A stretch of DNA of 64,000 nt from Streptomyces sp. NBC_01429 (GTDB taxonomy: Bacteria; Actinomycetota; Actinomycetes; Streptomycetales; Streptomycetaceae): NCBI RefSeq assembly GCF_036231945.1, contig NZ_CP109599.1, positions 1,612,001 through 1,676,000 of the forward strand. Direction: 5' to 3'. A program made the position numbers and the translations under genes. Of the stretch, positions 27,087 through 36,592 are shown piece by piece. Numbering within the stretch: position 1 is the first letter of the stretch; the number at the start of each line of letters is the position of its first letter. The notes under the pieces were generated by a model. The model did no database searches. It was given only the letters and a program-made list of their open reading frames with translations, and was not told the DNA's origin.

Positions 27087-28463
27087 TCAGTTGACGGCCA
27101 GGACCGCCGTGTTGTTCGTGAGGTCCGGGTCGAAGTCGAAGGGGTACGCGCCGAACTCACCGTACGCGGGGTGGATGCTCACGGCACCGGTCGCGCCGGG
27201 CACCACGGTGTCGACGCGCACGGAGAACGCGAACGTGCGCTGCGTGTTCTCCAGGACCCAGTACCGCAGGTTGCAGTCGTAGCGCGGGGCGCCCGTCTGC
27301 GTCGGGTAGTAGCCGCCGTCGAGGGTGCGCGCGGAGCAGCCGGACGGCACGCCGGTGACCGTGGTGCCCTCGGGCACGATCAGCCGGACCTTGGCGACCG
27401 GGTCGCCGGAGCCGAGGTTGCCGAGCCAGCCCGGACCGTTGTTCTTGAACGTGAGCTCGGCCGTGGCCGTCTCGCCCGCCGCGCCGGAGATGGCATCACC
27501 GGTGACGGAGAAGTCCGCGGTGTTCTCCGCGCCGATCTGGACGATCGCGTAGTCGTTCCGCGGATCGATGTCCTGGGCGCCGTCGCCCGTCTCGACGCCG
27601 ATGTCCAGCCGCTCGTTCAGCGCGTGCGGGGCGAGGCGTACCGCCAGCGGCTCGGGCAGCTCGAAGGAGTCGCCCGGCGCCAGCACCTGGTCGAACGTGC
27701 AGACCACGTTGCTCGACGGTGCGTAGTTGGTGCCGTCCGTCGTGGTGTAGGCGCAGGCGTCGTACCGGGTCGGATCCGTCAGACCGTACGAGGCGTTCAG
27801 CTTGACGGTGAACCCGTTCGCGCTCTCGTTGCCGTGGTTGGTGATCTTGAACGGGACGGGCCGCTCCTGGCCAGGCCGGCCGTCCTTGATGTCGGCGGGG
27901 GGCTCGACGGCGAGGTCGGGTCCGGCGCCGACGGTGAGCGTGGTGTCGAAGCTCTCGTGCGGCGCGGTGAGCGTGCCGTCGGGCCCGCCGGTGGCGGTCG
28001 CCTCGAAGGTGATCCTGCCCCGCGCGCCGGCTTCGGCGCCGTCGGCCGCGCGCACCGTCAGGAACACCTGGTCCTTGTAGTCGCTCCCGATCACGGGCAC
28101 CACGGGGATGTCGCACACCGCGCTCGCGCCGCTCGGCGCGCAGTTGTCGGGCCAGGTCACCTCGGCGACCCCGGCGAGGTCGGAGACGTCGATGGTGAGC
28201 CTGCCGTCGGTCACCGTGAAGTTGTCGTTGTCGTGGTAGAGGCCGACGCCGAGGGTGCGGGACGGCGGCCGGCCGCCGTCGGTGCCCGTCGGCAGCGTTC
28301 GCTCGTACGGCTGGTGGATCCACAACTGGTCGGTCTGCGGCGAGTCGTCGTCATCGTCGGCGAACGCGGGTGCGGCGAGGCCGGCGGTCAGCAGACCGGC
28401 CGCCACCGCCACGGCGGCGCCGGATCTGAGACGTACCGGGCGTCCAGCGGAGAACAGTCTCAT
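27087..28463 (-). CDS. secreted protein with Ig-like (CARDB/DUF11-type) domains
   Basis: This 458-aa protein has a signal peptide (1-35: RLRSGAAVAVAAGLLTAGLA, cleavage after AFA) followed by an Asp-rich stretch. The mature protein is built of three or so beta-sandwich modules. The later ones show the marks of CARDB/DUF11-type repeats: GPDLAVEPPADI, FKITNHGNESANGF, TAELTFKNNGPGWLGN and DPDLTNNTAVLAV. Several Cys pairs may form disulphides. There is no enzyme motif and no sorting signal, so it is released or loosely held at the surface. The start has GGGGGG 7 nt upstream. Its role is unknown; adhesion or wall binding is a guess. Confidence 0.8.
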   Translation of the reverse strand: MRLFSAGRPVRLRSGAAVAVAAGLLTAGLAAPAFADDDDDSPQTDQLWIHQPYERTLPTGTDGGRPPSRTLGVGLYHDNDNFTVTDGRLTIDVSDLAGVAEVTWPDNCAPSGASAVCDIPVVPVIGSDYKDQVFLTVRAADGAEAGARGRITFEATATGGPDGTLTAPHESFDTTLTVGAGPDLAVEPPADIKDGRPGQERPVPFKITNHGNESANGFTVKLNASYGLTDPTRYDACAYTTTDGTNYAPSSNVVCTFDQVLAPGDSFELPEPLAVRLAPHALNERLDIGVETGDGAQDIDPRNDYAIVQIGAENTADFSVTGDAISGAAGETATAELTFKNNGPGWLGNLGSGDPVAKVRLIVPEGTTVTGVPSGCSARTLDGGYYPTQTGAPRYDCNLRYWVLENTQRTFAFSVRVDTVVPGATGAVSIHPAYGEFGAYPFDFDPDLTNNTAVLAVN

Positions 28464-28636
28464 TGCTACCCCCCAAGGGTGTGGTGACGCACCGGCAGAC
28501 CCGGCGCGCCGGGAGGATCATCACATGGCAGGGATCCCTCCGCGCCCTGGTTTTCCGCCCAGTTCGCCTCACGGCATCGGTGTCGCACTGCGCGCCACGC
28601 ACGCGGACGCGGTGACGGTCCCCCGGGGGTTCGCGG

Positions 28637-29734
28637 CTACGCCCCGGGCTTCGGGCCCGGGCTGAGAGTGGTGAGGGCTGCGGCGATCTGGTCGAGGCGG
28701 GCGGGGTCGAGGGAGTAGAGGACGTAGTAGCCCTCGCGGCGAGTGGTGGTGAGTCCTGCCCGGGTGAGCTGGTGGAGGTGACGGGAGATCACGGACGGGG
28801 ACAGGCCGAGGAGGGCGGCGAGTTCCTGGGTGCTGCGGCTCTGGGCGGCGAGGTGGGTGATGAGCTGGAGACGTGGGGCGGCGGCCAGGGCCCGCAGGGC
28901 GGTGAGGGTGTCTTCCTGGCTGGTGGGGCGGGCAGCCGAGGCGGGGGCGAGGGGCAGGGCCGGGTAGGTGACCCGCAGGGGCCATGGGGTGTCGCAGGTG
29001 ACGCGGACGTGCGGCCAGACGTAGTGGCCGGCGGTGAACGTGACGGGGCGGTCGCGAGTGACGGCGATGTCGTGGTGGTGCGGGCGGTCGAGCCGGAGTG
29101 TCCGCAGGGCGGGGTCGATGCGGATCTGGGGGACCAGGGTACGGAGCATCGGGAACAGGCCCTGGTGGGCGATCCTGGATCCCGCCCGTGCGATCGACTC
29201 GTACAGGGAGGGCTCGACGCGCTCCCACTCGTCGGCGAAGGCGGCGCTCCAGTAGTCCTCCAGGACCGTGAGCGCGCTCTCCAGGACGGAGCAAGGGTCG
29301 TCGAGGACGCGGCTCAGCCGTGCCGCCCGGTCCGCGTCGGACCGCTGGAGCTCGGCGAGGACCGCGTCGCGGGCGGTGGTGTCTTCGACGATGCCGTATC
29401 CGGTGCGGTGGACGGTGTCGATGAGAGTCTGGGCGAGTTCGGCGGCCACCAGGTCGGGCGACAGGGCCCGTACGGCGGCGAGTTGGTCCTCGAAGTCGGC
29501 GTCGTGATCGCCCGCCCGGCTTTCGAAGAGGGCCGGGATGTAGTCGGCCACGACGAAGCCGTGTTCGCGCATCTTCCGGCGCAGGGCCGCGGGCAGCCGG
29601 CGGCACCGCCGTACCCACGGCACGTGCAGGGCGTGGTGTCCGGGGTCGGTCAGCACATGCCAGGAGTGGACGGCTTCGAGCAGCGGTGAGACGGAGAAGG
29701 CGATGTCCTCCTCGGCCGTCTCGGTGAAGCGCAT
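28637..29734 (-). CDS. ArsR-type HTH regulator with DUF5937-like N-terminus
   Basis: This 365-aa protein begins MRFTETAEEDIAFSVSPLLE, the start typical of this actinobacterial group. A long helical N-terminal domain (about 1-250) comes before a C-terminal winged helix (about 285-350) with STQELAALLGLSPSVISRHL and a wing REGYYVLYSL. Its Cys residues do not form the classic ArsR metal box. I chose the ATG at 29734 over one 27 bp upstream because the family starts there. It is divergent from the YbaK-type gene and may regulate it. The signal it senses is unknown. Confidence 0.8.
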   Translation of the reverse strand: MRFTETAEEDIAFSVSPLLEAVHSWHVLTDPGHHALHVPWVRRCRRLPAALRRKMREHGFVVADYIPALFESRAGDHDADFEDQLAAVRALSPDLVAAELAQTLIDTVHRTGYGIVEDTTARDAVLAELQRSDADRAARLSRVLDDPCSVLESALTVLEDYWSAAFADEWERVEPSLYESIARAGSRIAHQGLFPMLRTLVPQIRIDPALRTLRLDRPHHHDIAVTRDRPVTFTAGHYVWPHVRVTCDTPWPLRVTYPALPLAPASAARPTSQEDTLTALRALAAAPRLQLITHLAAQSRSTQELAALLGLSPSVISRHLHQLTRAGLTTTRREGYYVLYSLDPARLDQIAAALTTLSPGPKPGA

Positions 29735-29880
29735 CGTGATCACGATTGCAGGATTCCACAATCAGTTGATCGGACCTCGCGGTCTCGACCAGGCTCAAGG
29801 GCAGACCGCACCCGGATTCCCCGCACCCGGATTCCCGCAGGTCACCATTTCCTCGCCGAGCCGAAAGCCGCAGGTCCTCG

Positions 29881-30351
29881 ATGAGTACGCCCGAAGCATC
29901 CTGGCGAGCCGTGCTGGACGCGGACGGCTGCGCGTACACCGTCCACGCGCACGCCGCCGCGCACAGCGTCGCCGAGCGCCAGGCGCTGCCCTTCCCCTGG
30001 ACGCAGGCCATCAAGACGCTCGCCTTCACCACGCCGGACACCCCGCTCCTGCTCGTGGCGCTGCGGGCGCAGGACAGGGTGGACTTCGCTCGCCTCGCGT
30101 CCGCCACCGGCACCAGCCGCTCCCGGCTGCGCCCGGCGGACGCCGGTCCGCTCGCCGCGGAGGGCCTGGTACCGGGCGGCATCCCGCCGGTCAGCCACCG
30201 GCCCGGAGTGCCGTGCCTGATCGACACCGCGGTGGCCGAACCGGCTCGGCCCGTCTACTGCGGTGCCGGATCCGCCGACCGCACCCTCCAGATCGACTCC
30301 GCCGTCCTGGCACGCCTCCCTCGCGCCCGGATGACATCGGTGTCCCGGTAG
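29881..30351 (+). CDS. YbaK/EbsC-type aminoacyl-tRNA deacylase
   Basis: This is a 156-aa protein of the YbaK/ProX editing fold. It shows the central VAERQALPFPWTQAIKTLAF and a conserved Lys in IKTLAF, then DRVDFARLASATGTSRSRL and the terminal GAGSADRTLQID. The family hydrolyses mischarged tRNAs such as Cys-tRNA(Pro) or Ala-tRNA(Pro) in trans. It is divergent from an ArsR-type regulator 146 bp away. Its exact substrate cannot be read from the sequence. Confidence 0.8.
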   Translation: MSTPEASWRAVLDADGCAYTVHAHAAAHSVAERQALPFPWTQAIKTLAFTTPDTPLLLVALRAQDRVDFARLASATGTSRSRLRPADAGPLAAEGLVPGGIPPVSHRPGVPCLIDTAVAEPARPVYCGAGSADRTLQIDSAVLARLPRARMTSVSR

Positions 30352-30555
30352 CCCCTCCGGCCGGCCCCGGTCCGCTCGCCCCGGGCCCGCCCCACGTACA
30401 GCGAAGTACCGGCCCATCCGGGCAGGCCGGGAGCGGGCCGCGCGCCTCCGGGGAACGGACCGCGACCACCGCCGCCCGGCTGTCGCCGTTCGGGCGCCAC
30501 CACATCAACTCGACGTGCTCGTCAGGTACTTCTTTCAACTCCCCGAGCCGCTGGG

Positions 30556-30828
30556 TCAGTCGAGTGCGGCGGCGATCGCCTCGGCCGGGGTCGCGGTCGG
30601 CCGTCCGATCAGGCGCCGCAGGTCGCCGGAGTCGGTGAACAGCTCGCCGCGGCCCATGGCGAGGTCGGCGTCGGCGAGGACGTGCGCCTGCTCGGCGGGG
30701 ACGCCGGCGTCGGCCAGCACCCGGGCGAACCCGTCGGCCGTGAGATCGGTGTACTCGATCCGCTTCCCGGTCGCGGCCGAGATCCCCGCGGCCAGCTCGG
30801 CCAGGGTGAACGCACTCACGGAGTGGTC
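30556..30828 (-). pseudogene. C-terminal remnant of an NmrA-type NAD(P)-binding oxidoreductase
   Basis: About 90 residues match the end of NmrA-like SDR proteins, from FTLAELAAGISAATGKRIEY to RLIGRPTATPAEAIAAALD. The Rossmann N-terminus is absent. Upstream of it the frame reads into unrelated sequence that has no start signal. The neighbouring stretch 30,830-31,104 also lacks a convincing gene; a minus-strand frame there, beginning MTETERSSGAEEHPW at 31091, has no family I recognise. Confidence 0.65.
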
Positions 30829-31104
30829 GGTGCGGCACATCGAGGACGTCCTCACCGCCCGCGAGGAGTACGACGACCGCGCCGGAAGACGTTAGTACCG
30901 CGACGGTCCAGATCCCAGCCCGTCCCGGGGCCGCGTACGGCGGTGTGCTCCACGCCCGGGATCTCCGCCGAGCACCCGGCGGTCCCGTGGAGCATCCGCC
31001 AGAGCGCCGTCTTCTCCTGGAGGCGCACCTCCCGGCGGGCGATCGGCCACGGATGTTCCTCCGCCCCCGAGGACCTCTCCGTCTCCGTCATGATGGCGGG
31101 CCGG

Positions 31105-31515
31105 TCAGGGGGCGGCGCTGCGGCGTGGTGGTTTGAAGGCGTACAGGTCGAGGATCTCCGGGCAGGGGGCGAGTCCGGGGCCGCCGGCCCGGACCCAGGC
31201 GACGATGTCCTCGGTCGCTTCCGGGTCGTTGACCAGCCCCAGCCAGACCGGACGTCCGCCGGCGGCCCGGCCGGCGGCGGAGGGCTGTACGACGATGACG
31301 TTGGCCTGGTCGCACACGTCCAGGCAGGCGGAGACGCGTACGGGGGTCTCCGCGCGCAGGCGGGCGGTCTGGGCCGCGTGATCGACGCCGGTCACCTTGG
31401 GAGTGCCGCAGCAGCAGTCCCGGCACACGACGACCCGGCACGGCGCCCGGCCGGGTATGTTCGCGCGCGCGTCCGCCGGGTTGTCCGACGCCCTTTCAGC
31501 CGGTCTCGCGGGCAT
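31105..31515 (-). CDS. (2Fe-2S) thioredoxin-like ferredoxin domain protein
   Basis: This is a 136-aa protein with two Cys clusters: CRVVVCRDCCCG near residues 26-37 and SACLDVCDQANVIVV near 63-77. The second is the loop that binds the 2Fe-2S cluster in thioredoxin-like ferredoxins. A strong AGGAAGGA precedes the ATG. It is a small cytosolic redox protein; its partner is not evident from the neighbours. Confidence 0.8.
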   Translation of the reverse strand: MPARPAERASDNPADARANIPGRAPCRVVVCRDCCCGTPKVTGVDHAAQTARLRAETPVRVSACLDVCDQANVIVVQPSAAGRAAGGRPVWLGLVNDPEATEDIVAWVRAGGPGLAPCPEILDLYAFKPPRRSAAP

Positions 31516-31709
31516 GCCGCATCCTTCCTCTCCGGGGAGATCCGCCCCGGTGGTTCGTCACGGGGGCGATCGTGTGAGTCCCCCTCTGTTTTTCTCTGTC
31601 TTTCGGGGAGAAGCGCGTCCCGGCCCTGTCGCCGGTCATCATTCCATCCGGGAACAGAGCACGTCATCCGTGGCCCCGGCCTCGGTTCCGGTGCGCGCGC
31701 GGCAGGGTC

Positions 31710-31725
31710 TGTACATCGATGTAAA
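31710..31725. promoter_or_regulatory. LacI-type operator 1 (upstream of sialidase-fold gene)
   Basis: TGTACATCGATGTAAA contains the palindrome TACATCGATGTA at 31712-31723. It lies directly before a TTGACA box (31729-31734) in the promoter of the secreted enzyme gene. The same core recurs at three other places in this locus. Confidence 0.75.
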
Positions 31726-31742
31726 TAGTTGACACCCGTCCA

Positions 31743-31758
31743 TGTACATCGATGTACA
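31743..31758. promoter_or_regulatory. LacI-type operator 2, perfect palindrome
   Basis: TGTACATCGATGTACA is a perfect 16-bp palindrome centred 33 bp after operator 1, about three helical turns. It covers the expected -10 region of the TTGACA promoter, so bound repressor would block RNA polymerase. Confidence 0.8.
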
Positions 31759-31819
31759 AGCGGCTCTACTGTGGCGCTCGCAACCGCCGTACGCACCAGT
31801 GCGCTCAGGAAGGAGCTCC

Positions 31820-33577
31820 GTGTTCCGTCTCTGTCGACCACACTTCCTCACACTCCGCCGGCCCCCCTCGCCCGGCCCGCTGCCCGCGTCCGCTCCCCCG
31901 GCCCGCTCCGGCACCGCCGGCCGCCTTCACCGGCGGGCGGCCCGGGGCCTGTTGCTGGGGCTGGCCGGGGCGTTGAGCCTCACCCTGGCCGTCCCCGCCA
32001 CCTCCGCCCCCGCGGCGGACACCACCGTGACGGATGCCGCCCCCCTGGCCACGGGTACCGCGCTGCGGAACGGGACGGGGCTCTATCCCCGGGCCATCCG
32101 GCTGGCGTACAACGGCGCCGCCAACGGGCGCGTGCTGGCGAGTGTGACCACCTTCGACGGCGACAACGGGGTGGGCGCCATTCACGAGAGCACGGACAAC
32201 GGCTCGGTCTTCCGGGAGGTCGGCCGGATCGTCGATCCCGAATCGTCCGCCGGGCAGGGCCAGTGCTGCGGCACCCTGTTCGAACTGCCCCGTCAGGTGG
32301 GCGCGTTGCCGGCCGGCACCCTGCTGTGGGCGGCGTCCGCCGGGCAGGACGAGCCGGACCGGCGGATGGCGCTGCGCGTCTGGCGCAGCAACGATGTGGG
32401 CCGCACCTGGTCCTATCTGTCCTCCTGCGCCACCGCGAGCGGGACGGGCGGGCTGTGGGAACCGGAGTTCTCCGTGGCGTCCGACGGGGCGCTCGTCTGC
32501 CACTACGCCGACGAGACCGATCCGGCACACAGTCAGAAGCTGTCCGCCTCCCGCAGTTACGACGGTGTGCACTGGCAGGACCGCCGGGACACGGTGGCGA
32601 GCGGCTGGGCGCCCGACCGGCCGGGGATGCCGGTGGTGCGCAAGCTGCCGAACGGCTCGTACTTCATGAGCTACGAGATCTGCAACCCGGGCGGCCAGTA
32701 CCAGTGTGTGGTGCACTACCGCACCTCGGCGAACGGCTGGGACTGGGGCGATCCGGCCTCGCTCGGGTTCCGCCCGGAGACGGTCGACGGCAAGTACTTC
32801 AGGGCCGCGCCCACCGTCGCCTGGGCGCCGGCGCCGGACGGCGGCCCCAACGGCCGGCTGCTGCTGATCGGGCAGATGCTGCTCAACCGGGACGGCACCC
32901 CGGCGGCGGAGAGCGGGCGCACGGTCCTCGCCAACACGGAGAACGGCACCGGCCCCTGGTACGAGATCGAGTCGCCGGTACGGGTCACGTCACCCAGTGC
33001 GAACTACTGCCAGAACTACAGTTCCCCACTGCTGCCCTCGGCCGACGGACGGCAGGTCCTCCAGATCGCCACCGACTGGGACGGCAGCGTCTGCAAGCCG
33101 TACTACGCCACGGGCGGGATCACCGGCAGCGGCGACGCGGCCGGTGTGGTCGACGGCGCCCTGTACCGGCTGGTGAACGCCAACAGCGGACACTGCCTCG
33201 ACGTGGCCGGGGACTCCCGGGAGCCGGGCGGCAACGTACAGCAGTGGACGTGCAACGGCCTGACCCCGCAGGACTGGTACCTGCGGGCCCACGGCGCCAA
33301 CACCTTCACCCTCACCGGCCGCGACAGCGGACACTGCCTGGACGTGCGGGACGGTTCGCAGACACCGGGCGCCAACGTCCGGCAGTGGTACTGCAACGCC
33401 CTGGCCGCGCAGGACTGGCGGCTGGAGAACGTCGGCCGCGGCTACTACCGGCTGGTCGCCCGGTCCAGCGGCCAGTGTCTGGACGTGGCCGAGGGCTCGC
33501 GGCAGCCGGGCGGCAACGTACAGCAGTGGACGTGCAACGGCCTCCAGCCCCAGCTCTGGCAGTTGCGACGGGTCTGA
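31820..33577 (+). CDS. secreted sialidase-fold glycosidase with RICIN (CBM13) tail
   Basis: This is a 585-aa secreted protein. I chose the GTG at 31820 because AGGAAGGAG lies just before it; the frame is open upstream but that part is the operator. A long signal peptide has a basic region and LLLGLAGALSLTLAVPATSA. The catalytic domain (about 60-450) is a sialidase-type beta-propeller with Asp-box-like turns (ESTDNGSVF, SNDVGRTW, SYDGVHW). The C-terminal 130 residues hold three RICIN repeats with QQW or RQW motifs (CLDVAG, CLDVRD, CLDVAE). The fold covers GH33 sialidases and GH93 exo-arabinanases; substrate is not settled. The LacI operators and the GH2 and ABC genes beside it point to plant or microbial polysaccharide use. 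Confidence 0.8.
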   Translation: MFRLCRPHFLTLRRPPSPGPLPASAPPARSGTAGRLHRRAARGLLLGLAGALSLTLAVPATSAPAADTTVTDAAPLATGTALRNGTGLYPRAIRLAYNGAANGRVLASVTTFDGDNGVGAIHESTDNGSVFREVGRIVDPESSAGQGQCCGTLFELPRQVGALPAGTLLWAASAGQDEPDRRMALRVWRSNDVGRTWSYLSSCATASGTGGLWEPEFSVASDGALVCHYADETDPAHSQKLSASRSYDGVHWQDRRDTVASGWAPDRPGMPVVRKLPNGSYFMSYEICNPGGQYQCVVHYRTSANGWDWGDPASLGFRPETVDGKYFRAAPTVAWAPAPDGGPNGRLLLIGQMLLNRDGTPAAESGRTVLANTENGTGPWYEIESPVRVTSPSANYCQNYSSPLLPSADGRQVLQIATDWDGSVCKPYYATGGITGSGDAAGVVDGALYRLVNANSGHCLDVAGDSREPGGNVQQWTCNGLTPQDWYLRAHGANTFTLTGRDSGHCLDVRDGSQTPGANVRQWYCNALAAQDWRLENVGRGYYRLVARSSGQCLDVAEGSRQPGGNVQQWTCNGLQPQLWQLRRV

Positions 33578-33598
33578 CGGACCCCGCCGTACCGCGCC

Positions 33599-33630
33599 GA
33601 CGCCTCCCCGGCACCCGCCGGGGAGGCGTC
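33599..33630. terminator. bidirectional hairpin terminator
   Basis: A 13-bp perfect stem (33599-33611 with 33618-33630) and a 6-nt loop lie between the convergent sialidase-fold and GH2 genes. It probably ends both transcripts. Confidence 0.75.
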
Positions 33631-33654
33631 GGCGGGTGCCGGGGAGGCTTCCCC

Positions 33655-35517
33655 CTACGCGGGGTCCTGCTCCTGTCCCTGCTCGTGCCCCTGCTCCTGC
33701 CCCTCCCGCTCGATGGCGGCCGGACGCAGCTGCGCGGCGCGGATCCGTTCGATGTCCAGCTTGCTGCCGCGGTCGAACCGGTAGACGCCGTTGCGCTCCT
33801 GGAACACGTCGGTCAGCTGCGTGTAGCAGTAGCCGAACATGGCGGGGTCGTCGAGCAGGACGCCGGTGAGGCCCGCGAACCGTACGTGGAACTCCTCCTC
33901 GTCGCGCACCCGTTCGCCGTAACCCCAGGACTCCGTGCGGTCCTCGCCGGACAGTGCGGCGGCAGCGACGGCCGGGTCCCACCAGATGCCGCCGAACTCG
34001 CTGACGAAGTAGGGCTGGCCCCGGTACGGCAGGGAGTAGGCGGCGCCGTTCTCGTAGGCGTTGACGAACGGCTCGTCCTTGGCCAGGCCGGACATCAGCC
34101 GCTGGAAGGCGGCCGGGTCCTGCTCGTAGCTGTGGGAGTCGTAGATGTCGGTCTCGGTGACCCGGTGGGCGTAGCCGGACGCGTCGATGACCGGCCTGGT
34201 CGTGTCCATCGCCTTGGTGGCCAGGAACATCGCCCTGGTCACGGAGTCGAGTTGGGTGACGCGGTCGTGCAGCTTCTGGTACGTCTCGTTCAGCGGGCAC
34301 CAGCCGATGATCGAGGGGTGCGAGTAGTCGCGTTCCAGCGCTTCGAGCCACTGGCCGGTGTAGGAGGCGTCCGGCCGCTGGTTGTCGCCCGACGAACCGC
34401 CGGTCTCGCAGCCCCAGTCGCCGAACTCCCCCCAGACCAGGTAGCCGAGGCGGTCCGCGTGGTAGAGGAAGCGCTCCTCGAAGACCTTCTGGTGCAGCCT
34501 TGCCCCGTTGAAGCCCGCCGCGAGGGCGATCTCGATGTCGTGGACCAGGGCCTCGTCGGTCGGCGCGGTCATCAGGCCGTCCGGGTACCAGCCCTGGTCG
34601 AGCACCAGCCGCTGGAAGAGGGGCCGCCCGTTGAGGGTGACGGCCTTGCCCCGGATTCCGACGGCCCGGAGACCGGCGTAACTGTCCGCGCTGTCGGTCA
34701 CCTCGCCCGCCGCGTCGAGGAGTTCGATGCGCAGACCGTACAGATGCGGATCGCCGGGGCACCACTCGCGCCGCCGGTCCTCGGGCACCGGGAGGTACAG
34801 GCGCGGTGCGAGATCGAGATCGGCGCGGACCTCGGCGCTCCACACCTCGCCGTCGGCGTCCGTGAGAACGGCGCGGACCCGGTGGCCGGGGCGGTTGCCG
34901 GAGAGGGGCAGCTCCAGGTGGAACGCCGATCCCGCCAGGTCGGGCGTGATCCGGGGACGCCGCAGGTGCAGCTCGGGGACGGGCTCCAGCCACACGGTCT
35001 GCCAAATTCCGGTGACCCGGGTGTAGTTGCAGTCGTGGTTGGCGTACTGGACGGCCTGTTTGCCCCTGGCCTGCGGGCCCGACCTCGGGTCGCGGGCGCG
35101 GACGGTGAGCGTGACCTCGTCGCCGGCGCCGGCGATGTCACCGAGATCGGCGGTGAACGGGGTGAACCCGCCGCGATGGCGGGCCACTTCGACGCCGTCG
35201 GCCCACACGGTGGTGTCGTAGTCGACGGCGCCGAAGTGCAGCAGCACACGGCGTCCGGCCCACGCGGCGGGCAGTGTGACCACCCGTCGGTACCACACGG
35301 CCTCCAGGAAGTCGGTGTCGCCGATGCCGGACAGCTCCGATTCCGGCGGGAAGGGGACGAGGATCGTGCCGGTCAGGGCGCGGTCAGGGAGACCCCGTTC
35401 CAGACCGCTGTCCCCTCGGTCGGTCTCGAACTGCCAGGCGCCGTTGAGGTTGAGCCAGTCGTCGCGGACGAACTGCGGTCGCGGGTACTCGGGACGCGGT
35501 ACGGAGGGAGTGGGCAC
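33655..35517 (-). CDS. GH2-family glycoside hydrolase
   Basis: This is a 620-aa cytosolic GH2 enzyme without a signal peptide. A sugar-binding jelly-roll domain (about 15-200) is followed by an Ig-like domain and a TIM barrel. The acid/base Glu is in LNETYQ and the nucleophile is likely in FVSEFGG. The tail ends in a Glu/Gln-rich repeat. The true start is probably the GTG at 35517 (GGAG upstream); the longer frame runs through the operator. GH2 covers beta-galactosidase, beta-glucuronidase and arabinosidase activities and I cannot choose among them. It likely cuts imported oligosaccharides. Operator 3 lies 50 bp upstream. Confidence 0.85.
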   Translation of the reverse strand: MPTPSVPRPEYPRPQFVRDDWLNLNGAWQFETDRGDSGLERGLPDRALTGTILVPFPPESELSGIGDTDFLEAVWYRRVVTLPAAWAGRRVLLHFGAVDYDTTVWADGVEVARHRGGFTPFTADLGDIAGAGDEVTLTVRARDPRSGPQARGKQAVQYANHDCNYTRVTGIWQTVWLEPVPELHLRRPRITPDLAGSAFHLELPLSGNRPGHRVRAVLTDADGEVWSAEVRADLDLAPRLYLPVPEDRRREWCPGDPHLYGLRIELLDAAGEVTDSADSYAGLRAVGIRGKAVTLNGRPLFQRLVLDQGWYPDGLMTAPTDEALVHDIEIALAAGFNGARLHQKVFEERFLYHADRLGYLVWGEFGDWGCETGGSSGDNQRPDASYTGQWLEALERDYSHPSIIGWCPLNETYQKLHDRVTQLDSVTRAMFLATKAMDTTRPVIDASGYAHRVTETDIYDSHSYEQDPAAFQRLMSGLAKDEPFVNAYENGAAYSLPYRGQPYFVSEFGGIWWDPAVAAAALSGEDRTESWGYGERVRDEEEFHVRFAGLTGVLLDDPAMFGYCYTQLTDVFQERNGVYRFDRGSKLDIERIRAAQLRPAAIEREGQEQGHEQGQEQDPA

Positions 35518-35566
35518 ACGTACTCCAGTCGGTGTGAGGCGGGCGGTGCGGTCACCGGGCCCATAA

Positions 35567-35582
35567 TGTACATCGATGTAAA
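35567..35582. promoter_or_regulatory. LacI-type operator 3 (upstream of GH2 gene)
   Basis: TGTACATCGATGTAAA is identical to operator 1, with the core at 35569-35580. It lies between the second permease gene and the GH2 gene, so GH2 has its own regulated promoter. Confidence 0.75.
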
Positions 35583-35690
35583 TGCGTCGTGGAGTGGTCC
35601 TCGACGCGGTCGGAGCGGGCGGGGGCGCGACGGTGGGAGCGGGTCCCCGAAGGCCCGTCCTTCCGGCCCGGGGGCCGGGAACGGACGGGG

Positions 35691-36590
35691 TCAGGAGCCG
35701 CCGAAGCCCGTGGTGGCCACCGATTTGACGATGCGCCGCTGGAAGAGGAGGAACATCACGATCAGCGGCAGCGACGCGAGCAGCGCGGCGGCCATGGACT
35801 GGGCGTACTGGATGCCGAAATTGTCCTTGACGGTGGCGAGACCCACCGGGAGTGTCATGAGGCCGGGATCGTTGGTGACGATGAACGGCCACATGAAGTT
35901 GTTCCAGGCACCGATGAACACGAAGATGGCGACGGCGGCCACGATGGGCCGGGACAGCGGCAGCACGACCGACAGGAAGACCCGCGCCTCGGACGCGCCG
36001 TCGATCCGGGCCGCGTCCTCCAGCTCGCGGGGCAGGGCCTCGAAGAACCGCTTGAGGATGAACACCATCATCGGCGCCACCACTTGGGGCAGGATGACCG
36101 CCGCGTACGTGTCCACCAGGTTGAACAGGAGCATCTGCTCGAAGAGGGGCACGATGAGCAGCTGCGGCGGCACCATGATGGCGGCGACGGTGACGGCCAG
36201 CAGCGCCTTGCGGCCCCGGAACGTACCGCGCGCGAACCCGTAGGCGGCGAGCGTGGACAGTGCCACGGTGATCAGTGTGACCAGCCCGGCCACGAGAAAG
36301 CTGTTGACGGCCCAGGTCAGTACGTTCCCCCGGTCCAGGATCTGCCGGTAGGACTCCAGGGTGAAGGCGCCCTTGAACGGGGACAGGCCGGGCTTCGCCA
36401 CGTTCCGCTCGCTCTGGAGCGAGGTGACGACCGCCCAGACGAGCGGCAGCAGCCAGGCGGCCGCCAGCACGACCAGCGCGGTCCCGGCCAGTGCGCGGGG
36501 CAGTCGCCCCGGGCCGAGGAGCATCGGCGCGCCGCCGGGCGCGCGGGGTGCGCGGCGCCTCGGGCGCACGGGAGTTGTGGTAGCGGACAC
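35691..36590 (-). CDS. ABC sugar importer, inner-membrane permease 2 (MalG type)
   Basis: This is a 299-aa permease with six hydrophobic segments. The EAA loop is LPRELEDAARIDGASEARVF. The GTG at 36590 has AGGAGG 7 nt upstream and follows the stop of the first permease by 2 nt. The frame is open upstream but there it shadows permease 1. It forms the channel with permease 1. No ATPase gene is nearby, so the usual shared MsiK-type ATPase is expected to drive it. Confidence 0.9.
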   Translation of the reverse strand: MSATTTPVRPRRRAPRAPGGAPMLLGPGRLPRALAGTALVVLAAAWLLPLVWAVVTSLQSERNVAKPGLSPFKGAFTLESYRQILDRGNVLTWAVNSFLVAGLVTLITVALSTLAAYGFARGTFRGRKALLAVTVAAIMVPPQLLIVPLFEQMLLFNLVDTYAAVILPQVVAPMMVFILKRFFEALPRELEDAARIDGASEARVFLSVVLPLSRPIVAAVAIFVFIGAWNNFMWPFIVTNDPGLMTLPVGLATVKDNFGIQYAQSMAAALLASLPLIVMFLLFQRRIVKSVATTGFGGS

Positions 36591-36592
36591 GG

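Noticed and set aside
26933..28487. Long plus-strand frame across the Ig-like gene
   Set aside because: A shadow of the minus-strand gene: its composition is repetitive Val/Arg/Gly, it has no recognisable domain, and the minus-strand protein has a clean signal peptide.
30852..31091. 79-aa minus-strand frame MTETERSSGAEEHPW
   Set aside because: No clear ribosome-binding site or family; lies in decayed DNA beside the NmrA remnant.
31729..36243. 1,504-aa plus-strand frame across the glycosidase locus
   Set aside because: It shadows the sialidase-fold gene in another frame and the GH2 and permease genes on the other strand; no known domain.
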